A stretch of 64,000 nt of DNA, taken from Brachypodium distachyon (taxonomy: Eukaryota; Streptophyta; Magnoliopsida; Poales; Poaceae). Under the pieces are notes generated by a model. That model had not been told where the DNA came from and ran no database searches. It saw nothing but the letters and a program-made list of their open reading frames with translations. This document shows positions 49,432-59,215 of this stretch, one piece after another. Both the position numbers and the translations under genes were made by a program. Numbering within the stretch: the stretch's first letter is position 1; the number at the start of each line of letters is the position of its first letter. The stretch covers positions 21,354,555 through 21,418,554 of the forward strand of contig NC_016133.3 in NCBI RefSeq assembly GCF_000005505.3, written 5' to 3'.

Positions 49432-49520
49432 CGATTCATAACAAGTGTCTCAGATTTAATACAAATTTAATACAATTTTTTTTAAAAACCGAGACACTTA
49501 TTATGGATCAGAAGGAAATA
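49432..49520. mobile_element. Stowaway-type MITE
   Basis: CTCCCTCCGATTCATAACAAGTGTCTC pairs with GAGACACTTATTATGGATCAGAAGG. Ends are slightly decayed. Confidence 0.65.
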
Positions 49521-50317
49521 TAATACTCCGTACTATAAATTTTTTAATTTGTCATCTAAACGTACATACTTTATGAAAGCCCCATAGACCTCATGTAGGC
49601 AGTTTCATAAAATGTGTTTATGTGATTAGAGGTTATACCTTTCATGTGATTTGTTTATTTGAGATCTGATGGTTAGGATTGAAAGATTCAAAAACCCTTC
49701 TTTTTTATCTTTTTCTCAATGAAATTGAAAACAACGGTGACGAATTGAGAAAATCAGTTTTTGAATCCAGCTGGAACGAAATCAATCAGATACTTGTGGA
49801 AGAGCACTTCTTTTTTTCAGGAAAGTGGGAAGCATGTTGAACCATATAGGTGTTTAAAATGACATCTTGAACCAGAGGGTATTGTGTAACATCTGGAACA
49901 GTGGCTGTGACATTTCATCTCACAATAGCTGTGAGAATTCAGCAGCTTAGACGTCGTCGTCGTCAGCAGTTGGATCGCTCCTGGCGCCAATGAGATGATC
50001 TGTCCTGAAATTCCCGGTTGATCTTAGCTGTGTGTGCATGTCCAATTTTTCTCGTTTCTTTCTTCAGAAAGGCATTTTGATGCCTCTGGTCCTTTCGTTT
50101 CTTGACCGAGCGGCAGAAGAAAACCGAGATCTCGTGGGAGAGCATGCTAGATCCTGTGAGTGCTTACGGCTTAAGCAAGCCATGTAATTGACCAAGTTAT
50201 TTTTGTTCTTAAACTCCGTAGGGTGCCATGCGTTTGGAAATGTAAGACGGAGACGTTTTAACTATCGTCGACTGACAAGTTCAACAGTATACACCCTCGG
50301 TTCTCAAAAAAATATTA
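49521..50317. other. Intergenic DNA, no supported gene
   Basis: A 60-codon minus-strand frame (49963-50145) is basic and Gln-rich (HQNAFLKKETRKIGHAH), but has no domain, splice context or start signal that supports it as a gene. Confidence 0.3.
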
Positions 50318-50400
50318 CTTCCTTCGTTCTGAAATAAGTGACATGTATTTGTATAGATTCTTATACAAATCCACGTCACTTATTTCAGAAATGGAGGGAG
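50318..50400. mobile_element. Short Stowaway-type MITE (83 bp)
   Basis: CTTCCTTCGTTCTGAAATAAGTGAC pairs with GTCACTTATTTCAGAAATGGAGGGAG around a short loop; TA flanks at 50316-50317 and 50401-50402. Confidence 0.8.
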
Positions 50401-51504
50401 TACATATTTTATTTTTAATGCCTCCAGTGCGTTAAGTTTGACATAAAAGTATTTGCAATATTTTGTAGGGTAAATACAATTCTTAGTTGTACAATCCATA
50501 TACTTCATTATATATGCATGTATAATAATGGGCCCTATATTTTGGAATGGATGGATTATGAATTATGTGATGTACAAGCACCAATGATTTGAACAGAAGA
50601 TTTTAAATAGATATCAATTTTTATGCAACTTGATTCACATAATGTTCAAACTTTTTATTTCTTTCGAAAAGAAGATTGAAACCTTCGGCCTCTGTGCACA
50701 TATCCTTTTTCATTATATTATTCAACAAACCGGACAAAGCGAAAACATCAATCAACTCAAAGAAACCTTCCTAGCGACAACAGTCGACAACACATACAAA
50801 CTTACTGAGCGGACCACGATCGGGATCGTCTGCCCCGACCTCACACCAACGCACATCATTTAAAATGAAGGAGGTGACCATGATTAGAGTCATCTACCCT
50901 GACCACAGACGAATGCACATCATTCAAAACTGGAGGCAGAACCGGTGTAGCAAAATTTTACCGCGCACCGTATGCACATGCTCCAGAAGCCGTCACTCAC
51001 TGTCTTTCACCGACCCATCTTCAGAACAGGGCTCGAAGCATTGACCTTGCCAAGCCTACCATCGACACGACATCGCCACGACGCCAGACATCGTCACCTC
51101 CCTGCATGCGTCCAGCAACAAGCATCCGTCACCAAGACCCTGATGCATTGGAGCCGCGGCAAGCAGACGCACACAACCGCCCGAACGCAGATTGGGCTCC
51201 AACGGCTCCTCACTGGGCCCTCAACACGGCGCCGACCGGCCGTGAGCCACATCGACGATGGATCTGACCAGAGCCAGATCCACGGCCCTCGCCACCATGG
51301 CACCATCCATCACTGGAGAAGCTGTTGCTGCCGGCCATGGAGATGGACATCACCTGCATGTCCAAGGGAGGTTGCCCTGTCCCTGCACGAAGCACATCAC
51401 CACGGGAGCCGCCCCAGGCCGTCCTTGAGAACCGCTGCCACATGCCCACAGCCACCATGGCCAAATGCAGTAAAAGTAAATAAATAAAACGCGAGAAGTT
51501 AACA
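50401..51504. other. Unexplained, probably LINE-derived DNA
   Basis: The CCA/TGG-rich block 51000-51470 resembles 5'/internal GC-rich LINE sequence, with no intact domain. A near-repeat (GCACATCATT..AAA) occurs at 50853 and 50911. Confidence 0.3.
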
Positions 51505-51850
51505 TTTTTTAGACGAAACGCAACAACGTTGCTTTCATATATTAAGAAAAAAAAATGTAATTTACAAAGGAAACCAACAAAGAGAGAAAGAAATACAACA
51601 CCTTTACGGAGGGCACATCCTATGAAACCATATACTATCAATTATCTAAAAGAGACGACTGCTTTACATCCAGCCATCTGCCAGGATCGAAGCTCATCCA
51701 AAGACAATTCACAAAGATTAGCAACAAATATCTGCTTGGAGTGAAAAACTCTGAGATTGCGCTCGAGCCAAATGTGCCACCATCCCATCATGATAATGGC
51801 GCCCAGATGATCACGGCCAAGCTTCTGGGTGCAATGACTAGCTACCACAT
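51505..51850 (-). mobile_element. LINE 3' fragment (zf-RVT end)
   Basis: The minus strand encodes GWWHIWLERNLRVFHSKQ followed by LSLDELRSWQMAG, the W-x-x-W-x-x-R-N-x-x-x-F pattern of plant LINE C-termini, then a 3' UTR with A-rich runs near 51550 and 51505. Confidence 0.65.
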
Positions 51851-51879
51851 GAGTGGTTGGTTAGCAACCATACCTGTGT

Positions 51880-52575
51880 ACGTACAGAAGATGTGATATG
51901 AGTAGGGCTGAAAACGAGCCGCCCTAGGCCACTGACTTGCTTAGCCGGGGACAGAGAAGAGGCGGCCGCTGCCACCGTCATCGGAGATTGGGGCAGGGTG
52001 CCGCCATTGGAAGATGCGCCGGAGTTGCCGTTGTCAGGTGTATGGGACTCCGGTGGCTCATGTAGGCAAGGACAGTCCCCTTGAGGTTTCATCTATCTGA
52101 AAGAGCAGATGCGGCTTGGATCCGGTTGGAGGAGAGGGCGGTGCAGCGGTCTATCCGGTGAGGAGCCGCTACAAGTCGGTCCCAGACGCCTGTTGAGGTG
52201 GTGATGTTTGCAGCGGTCGGGCATAGAGGTCATGGCACTGCAATTAGCGACTTGTGTTGAGGCGGATCTGTTGTTGACGATGCTTCTGATAATGAGGCAC
52301 ATCTGATATGGTCATGCCGCATGTTACTATCACCATTGTTGCTGCTATGATGTATGACAATGAAGACATGTTGGGAAAGCGGCATAGGATGGTCTCTTTG
52401 TTCTCATGTGGCTCGAGGGCGATAGGCTAGGAGGGTTTCCTAGCTCGTTGCCAATTTTGAGTTGTAATAACTGAGATTTGTTCTCCATATGCGATTTCCA
52501 TAATATTATGGCTACGCGCATCGATCGGTGCATGCAGAGGCCGGGGAAATGTCCTTCTTTCCGAAAAGAAAAAAA
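51880..52575 (+). mobile_element. LINE remnant with 3' tail
   Basis: The plus strand ends GATCGGTGCATGCAGAGGCC then GGGGAAATGTCC...CCGAAAAGAAAAAAA, a typical plant LINE 3' terminus. The GC-rich upstream part (51900-52310) has no intact frame. Confidence 0.5.
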
Positions 52576-53815
52576 TTGTTTCTTGAAGAGGAAAAATGAA
52601 AACAAGTGAAAACATGAAAATACAAACATGATTTTGTGAAACAGAAACGGAGGAGGAATTCTGTTTTCTGAAGCACTTGCGGAAACTGAACTTGGTATCC
52701 ATATTTTCAGAATTTTCATTTATAGTTCAATCTAGTTTAGCCAACCCAAAAGTCCATCCACGTCAACTAGAAAGTAAACCCCCATCAACGGATCCTACAT
52801 CTTTCATGTTCCGCGGCGCCGTTGCACCCACTGTCAACGACCACGCATTTTCACTGGCGAGAAAGCATTAGTATTCTTTGTCTGCCACCGTCCTCCCGCC
52901 CATACGATACGACGCTCTACCCTCTTCTCTTTTTTTGTGTTCTGACAAACATGCATTTTCTTCCCCGGAAATAAAACATTCACTTTTATATCATGTCCAT
53001 ATTTGCCCCATATCGGTTCGTGGCATAATCTACTTCCGTATTCATTTTTGAGATTTCCGTTTCCATCTCTACTTTCCTGAAATAAAACATAGAAATAAAT
53101 ATAATATTCCTTTCGTCTCAAAGTAATGGTCACAATTTCATGTAGTGTGTTGATCCATTCATTTTGAAAAGAAATTGCAACACTTATTTCAGGACGGAGG
53201 TATTTCCGCTCCGTTTCAGCCTTGATGCGACGGCGACTCGTTGGACCTAATATACCAGTGCTGGACAGTGGAGATAGTTTCGACGTGTTCTTTTTTCCGA
53301 AAAGAGGAAAAGGAGTTTTGCTCTGCCGTAGGTTTTACTTTGGCCGTGTCAAGATGAGTGCGCATCCCACATTGACCGCCAAGTTACTCCATGCAGTTTC
53401 CAGCCTCTCTTTTTCTTCTCAAGTCGTTGTCTTTCCTTTATATGTTCCTCCACGTGGCATCGTAAATTTGGCTGTATGTTTGCCGCACGCCAACTTTCTT
53501 AAACGCGTCAAGGACGGCGTTGTGTTGCCACACTCTTGCTTCATTTTTATCTCATAATCTTGCCACTTGCCAGACGTGTGTCTCGGTTGTTCTGCTGGTC
53601 TAAGCTTCCACAGCAATGTCAATCCTGCAGACTTCCCATGAAATTTCCTATATGTGGCCTCCCCGCTCATGAAAGAGAGTCCAAAACTGGATCATGGACC
53701 TAGCTCGCTTTACTACTGAAGCAGCTAGTCAGACAGAAGATTTGTTCTTCTTCCTGGATTCGGTCGGCAAACGTGCATCCCTAGTTCGACACCCATGCGG
53801 AAATAAATTACAGTA
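52576..53815. other. Intergenic DNA with a Stowaway fragment
   Basis: A decayed Stowaway-like piece lies at about 53100-53205 (ATTCCTTTCGTCTCAAAGTA ... TTTCAGGACGGAGGTA). Frames at 53222-53557 have no recognised domain. Confidence 0.35.
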
Positions 53816-53925
53816 CTCCTTTCGGTCAGAATTATTCGAAATATTACACGTATCTAAACGTTTTTTATACATGGATATATCCGTATTTGAACAAATTTGA
53901 GACAAGTAATACCGATCGGAGGGAG
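53816..53925. mobile_element. Stowaway-type MITE
   Basis: CTCCTTTCGGTCAGAATTATTCG pairs with the right end AAGTAATACCGATCGGAGGGAG; TA flanks at 53814-53815 and 53926-53927. Confidence 0.75.
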
Positions 53926-53935
53926 TATTTTTTTT

Positions 53936-54346
53936 CATTGTTCAAGACATCGGCCAATTCAGGAATCGGCCGATTAATCGCTGATCGGCAGACCACCGTG
54001 CAGATTAACACTTATCGCCGCACTTAATCACCCAAGCCGATTAATCGGTCTGACAACCGATTAATCGGGATTAATCGGCCTATTGATCGGGATTAATCCG
54101 CGGGCCAGCCCCTGCTTGAAGCCTTGAAGAGCTTCAATGATGCCTTTGCTTCCTCCCATTTTCACTGATGCCTTTGCTTCTCTTGATTTGTTTTAGATGG
54201 CTGCATCTTCCCAAGGTTCTCGTGCGGCAAGTAGCCCAATATATAATTATATATACTATATAGTGTAATGGTCGACCGATTAAACCGATTAATCGCTAAT
54301 CCCTACCCGACCGAGCAGTTACCGATTACCGATTTCTTGAACAATG
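53936..54346. mobile_element. hAT-type non-autonomous element, 411 bp
   Basis: Left end CATTGTTCAAGACATCGG and right end (complement) CATTGTTCAAGAAATCGG match 17 of 18. An A followed by eight T stands on both sides (53927-53935 and 54347-54355), consistent with an 8-9-bp target duplication. The interior is packed with CCGATTAATCGG-type units in both orientations. It is immediately next to the Stowaway element and about 300 bp upstream of the laccase ATG. Confidence 0.75.
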
Positions 54347-54562
54347 ATTTTTTTTCGTAATTTTTTTTTCAGTATTTTGTTCTAGACTTTGCCTCTGAAA
54401 ATCTTTTACCGTGTGCTCTGTTTGTCAAGTGCGGACGTATGCTTCTGATCAGATCTGTCTCGATTGTGGGAGTCCCTTTTTACACGACCGAGTGAACCAA
54501 AGGAAGGATCCAGGCACCCAGCATATATGCAATAGCGTCACCTCTGTGTACATAGCTAGCAA

Positions 54563-54570
54563 TATATAAG
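54563..54570 (+). promoter_or_regulatory. Laccase TATA box
   Basis: TATATAAG lies 94 bp upstream of the laccase ATG, giving a leader of about 60 bases. Confidence 0.6.
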
Positions 54571-54656
54571 GCCGGTCTTGGGCGGCACAACAGCAAAATG
54601 AGCGCTCCACTCTCAACGCGAACGCGAAATTAAGCAAGCGAGCAGCGTGGGTAAGA

Positions 54657-57025
54657 ATGATGACGCTTCCCATGGCAGCAGCAACCGCCTTCTTCTTCCT
54701 CGCCCTCCTCGTGGCCGTGTCAACAGTCCTGGCGGCCATCGTCGAGCACACATTTGTTGTGAGTAACAACGATCGATTCCCTTTTTATCCGAGACAACAA
54801 ACATGTTTTGTACTCGGTTTTTTGTTTTCTTTTTCTTTGTTTCTTGCTCCGGCAAGATGTGTTGCCACTCGGGCTTTCTTTTGAGAATTTATTCAGACGG
54901 GGATTCTTCCCCTTGTTGATCTCTCTCTCTAAGAAAACACGTTTTACCACGAGATTGCATCATTGCTATATGAGTGTCATGCTTGTGCATTATGTGTATT
55001 TTGTTAAGTGATCCCAAAGGCATACAGAAAAGAATTAACCGAGCACATGTAATTAGAAGAAAAAATTATGCCAAAAATAACCGTGTTTTCCTTTTTTTTT
55101 CCTTTTCGAAAAAAAAACTACAGGTACGGCAGATGCATATGCAACACTTGTGCAAGGACACGCTGGTGACGGTGGTGAACGGGCAATTCCCAGGCCCAGC
55201 TGTAGAGGCCACGGAAGGGGACACCGTGGTTGTCCACGTCATCAACCAGTCGCCCTACGGAATCACGATCCACTGGCACGGCGTGAAACAGCGGTTAACC
55301 TGCTGGGCCGACGGGGCCGGGATGATCACGCAGTGCCCGATCCAGCCCAACACGGCCTTCACGTACCGGTTCACGGTGGCCGGGCAGGAAGGAACCCTGT
55401 GGTGGCACGCCCATGTCGCCAGCCTCCGTGCAACCCTGCACGGCATCCTCATCATCCGCCCAAAGTCCGGCTCCTACCCGTTCCAAAAGCCTCACATGGA
55501 TGTCCCCATCATCATAGGTTCCGATTCTTTTTTCCTTCTTCTGTTGTCGTCGTCGTTGCTAGAACACGATGTTTTGATCATGTAATTAAGCTAATCGATG
55601 CTGCTGCTTGCCAGGTGAATGGTGGCAGAAGGACCTGACAGAAGTGGAGAAGGGGTACCTGAACAGCAACGACAACGACCCTGCTGCGGCTGCCATCAAC
55701 GGGAAGCTTGGAGATCTCTACAACTGCTCCGGTATGTAACTAATCTTGGGAACAATTTTAATCTCTGTAGAGATTGTGGGCATGTAATCAGTTCACGAAT
55801 CAAACCTATCTGCACACATATATATGTAATGCACGCAGGTGTAGTAGAGAACAGCTACGTTCTGGAAGTGGAGCGGGGAAAGACGTACATGCTGCGGCTG
55901 GTGAACGCCGCGCTCTTCTCCGAGTACTACTACAAGGTCGCCGGCCACAGGTTCACGGTGGTCGGTGTCGACGCCAACTACGTCAAGCCGTACGACACGG
56001 ACGTCCTCGCGATCGCGCCGGGCGAGACGATGGACGTCCTCATGGTCGCCGACGCGCCGCCGTGCCGGTACAACATGGTCGCCCTGTCAATCCAGGCGCC
56101 GGCGCCCGACCCGCAGATCCAGACGTTCGTGTCCAGAGGCCTGGTGCGGTATAAGAACGTTGCCGTCAACAGGACACGTGTCTGCAGCGAACAAGCTCTG
56201 ACGCCGAAGATGCCCGACCGCCACGACACGGCCACGACATTCTTCTTCCACGGCAACCTCACCGGCAGCCTGCCGCCCGGTCATCAATCATTGTTGAGGC
56301 AAGTCCGAGACCGTGTCGACGAGCGGCTGTTCATCACGCTTGGCCAGGGCTCCATCTGCAAAGGGGGAAACCAAGAGGGATCGTGCAAGAGAGGAGGGAG
56401 CAACGAGTCCATGCTAGTGGCGTACATGAATAACGTGTCCTTCCACCTCTCGGAGAAGACGGTGTCGTTGCTCGAAGCACGGTGGCACCGCCGGAACACG
56501 ACGACGATAAACGTGACGGTGGAGGAGCTGCCCGGAAGGCCGGCGAGGGTGTTCAACTTCACGGACCTGGCGCTGATCCCGCTGATCCCCGGTGGGAAGG
56601 GGGAAGAGCTCGAGCCGACGCGGAAGGCGACGACGGTGCGGCGGTTCGCGCACAACGCCACCGTGGAGGTGGTCTTCCAGAGCACGGCGGCATTGCAGAG
56701 CGACTCCAACCCGATGCACGTCCATGGCCACGACTTCTTCGTGCTTGCGCAGGGCAAGGGCAACTACGACGCGGCTAGGGACGTCGGAAGGTATAACCTG
56801 GTGGACCCGCCGATGAAGAACACGGTGCAGGTGCCAAGGCTTGGGTGGGCAGCCATACGCTTCGTCGCCGACAATCCAGGGATGTGGTTCATGCATTGCC
56901 ACTTCGAGTACCACATCGCCACGGGCATGGCCACGGTGTTCCAAGTGGACGACGGGCCCACACTGGACACCACTCTTCCACCCCCGCCTTTGGATCTACC
57001 AAAGTGCTCACATATCAAGGAATAA
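54657..57025 (+). CDS. Laccase (multicopper oxidase), 599 aa, secreted
   Basis: Laccases oxidise phenols such as monolignols with O2 in the cell wall. Exons 54657-54758, 55124-55517, 55615-55731, 55839-57025; all junctions are GT/AG and in frame. The hydrophobic signal peptide (about 1-27: MMTLPMAAATAFFFLALLVA then VSTVLA) precedes IVEHTFVV. All four copper-binding segments are intact: IHWHG (H84, H86), WWHAH (H129, H131), HVHGH (498-502) and HCHFEYHIATGM (H557, C558, H559, H563), with Met568 as the axial position of the type-1 site. Several N-x-S/T glycosylation sites are present. Domain and length match plant laccases. A second in-frame ATG follows at once; the first is taken. Which laccase clade it belongs to is not resolved. 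Confidence 0.95.
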
Positions 57026-57269
57026 GCTAGCCTAAAAAAAAGCTAGCCAGGGTTATATAGAATAACTCTGGAATTTGCGAGGCGAGTATATGTGTTTTTT
57101 TATGGGTTCAACGTTTCGTTTTGTTATTAACATTTTTGAATTGTGGAAATAATTTCATAGACAACGCTGAAATGCACTTTGAGCTTTTACACAATCCAAG
57201 TGAAACCGCTAAAACTTAACCCAAATATTACAAAATATGCCACTGAGAACAAAGATATCAGAACACAAG
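57026..57269 (+). other. Laccase 3' UTR and downstream DNA
   Basis: AT-rich sequence after the stop; no other feature seen. Confidence 0.4.
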
Positions 57270-57585
57270 AGCATGTCCAAGAGAATAGTCAAATTTGAGT
57301 AGTCATATCAGGAAGTTTTGACCATTCAAACTTGAGTGGCATCTCTCCAAATGGCACATCATTATTTCACCCTCAGTATTTCACTAGCCAAATTTCAACT
57401 AGTTTCTTTTGGAGTACAATAGCTAAATACGGAGTATAGAGGAATTGAGAGAATAATATGAAGGTTCTACAAATATGGAGATCTCAATGGCTACACCGTG
57501 GGAGACGGGTTTCTTTTTTCTGCCCAGTGATAGCCATCTCCAGGATAGAGGGTGAGATAGCTACTCTTTTGGACAAACAAAATTA
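57270..57585. mobile_element. MITE (GAGCATGTCCAA family style)
   Basis: AGAGCATGTCCAAGAGAATA at the left and the complement of GAGATAGCTACTCTTTTGGAC at the right are imperfect inverted copies, resembling the common GAGCATCTCCAA-type grass MITEs. Ends are approximate. Confidence 0.45.
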
Positions 57586-58311
57586 GAAAACTTAAACATT
57601 TGAAGCATAGCATTGATACCCCCACTCATACTATCATCTCTAACATGCAGTGACGAAAGAATCCAACAAAGTTGTGCAAAACATATGCATCGACTTGCTT
57701 TTCAAGTCACTTGCCCTTCTGTCCGACTTGACCACTTGTCCTCCTGTCCGAGGATGAAGATATCGTGCAAAACTCACGGCCAGGAAATGCTTCACCAGGG
57801 CATCAAGCCAACCGTCCGAGCCACGGGGACGCCATGTGGTTCAGGTGTCCGCCTTGATTCCTTAATTGTTTCATCTATATATATTTCCGAAGTGTTCTGG
57901 CTTCCACTGCCAGGAGGGAGAAAAAACAGAACAAGACTAGTGACGTTGCTAAAATGTAGGTTACTTGCATAGGTCTGGCGTGTCTCGGATGTTTGTTTGA
58001 ACCACATGGTAATTGATTTATGCAGCCAACGAGAAATGTTTCTCTCTAGAAATTTGAGTTAAAAAGTCAATCTTGGATTGGGGCGCCTAATTAATACGTT
58101 GACTCGAACCATGTAGCAGTTGATCCAGGCAACAAACTAGAAATGTCTATTTCAGGACAGCGTGTTTCCAAATATTCGTTGTCGGGTAATGCTGAAAAAT
58201 AGAGGCAAGATCTAAAGATCGAAATTTGCAGATCCATGCAACGTGCAAAACGCTGGCTAGTTTTTGTGGACTTTACACGAAACTATATCTATGGAAATTA
58301 TAAGTTATTTT
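57586..58311. other. Intergenic DNA, nothing recognised
   Basis: A 119-codon plus-strand frame (57613-57972) has no recognisable domain and no supporting signals. Confidence 0.35.
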
Positions 58312-58626
58312 CTGTCGTTTGGCACCCATCATTTGGGTCTAAAATTCTGGAATTCATTTCGAATTTCAGAAACCAACTTATTTAGGTGGCATGGAATTGA
58401 CCACATGAATTCAATCTCAAATTTCATGTAATCACACTATAACTAACTTCAATTACTTTCTAAAAACCATAATTTCTCTGAAATTGTCTCTCACTCTACA
58501 AATTCATGTGGTAGACAAGATTTTTGAACCTGAAATTCAAATTCAACCAAATAAATTTTTTATAAAAAAATTAAATTTTATTTTATTTTTACCAAATGAA
58601 ATGAAAGGATGGATGCCAGACGAGCT
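58312..58626. mobile_element. MITE with TCGTTTGGCACCCATC ends
   Basis: TCGTTTGGCACCCATCATTTG at the left pairs with the complement of GAAAGGATGGATGCCAGACGA at the right (about 17 of 21 matches). The interior is AT-rich. Confidence 0.6.
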
Positions 58627-59054
58627 ATAGAGAGTACAAAGATGATGGCGCAATTACCAAGAAAACCAGATGTGTGAAGGCACCTTGCTTAGCAATAACC
58701 GTACATTGTTTAATTTGGTTACGTGTTAAACACATGTCCGTTTGCTTCCTAGCTACTATCGTCCCAAAAATGCTTTATGGCCTGTATTTCCTTGGAGTGT
58801 ACTACAACCACCTTCGCCATGTTGAGCCGCGCAGTACGACCGTCTCAAACCGCATGTAGTTTTGCATGAGAACAGAACACTTGTTAATTTCGGCACGTCA
58901 TGGAACGGGCTACGTACACTTGTTTAAAAAGGCTAAAAAGCTTTTGCCAGTAAAGGCACGGCACAGGCACAGCCTTTTGGCAACAAGACATTGAGCAAGA
59001 GAAAAACTTTACAGCCAAAGGGGTTGTTGTACCGCAAACCGCAAACTGATTTTG

Positions 59055-59070
59055 TCACGCCAAGGCGTGA
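59055..59070. promoter_or_regulatory. Perfect palindrome upstream of the AGPase TATA box
   Basis: TCACGCC-AA-GGCGTGA, 7-base arms around AA, about 32-47 bp upstream of the TATA box of promoter b. It is a possible transcription-factor site; function not known. Confidence 0.35.
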
Positions 59071-59101
59071 GTTCATTTGGACGTACGTACATTGCTTGGC
59101 C

Positions 59102-59108
59102 TATAAAA
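59102..59108 (+). promoter_or_regulatory. TATA box of the upstream (cytosolic-type) AGPase promoter
   Basis: TATAAAA lies 114 bp before the exon-1b ATG at 59216. Confidence 0.6.
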
Positions 59109-59215
59109 TCAGGAGGAGAAGAGTTTGCATAACCATCATTCATCGCTCCGAACCGAAGTGAGCCCGCAGAGCCAGCCAGAAAATATCAAGAATATTCCAT
59201 TGTTTGCAATCAACC

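Noticed and set aside
51210..51641. 143-codon minus-strand ORF
   Set aside because: Runs across the LINE 3' region and its A-rich tail; not consistent with a single gene.
55255..56944. Long antisense and alternative-frame ORFs across the laccase exons
   Set aside because: They mirror GC-rich third positions of the laccase reading frame and have no domains of their own.
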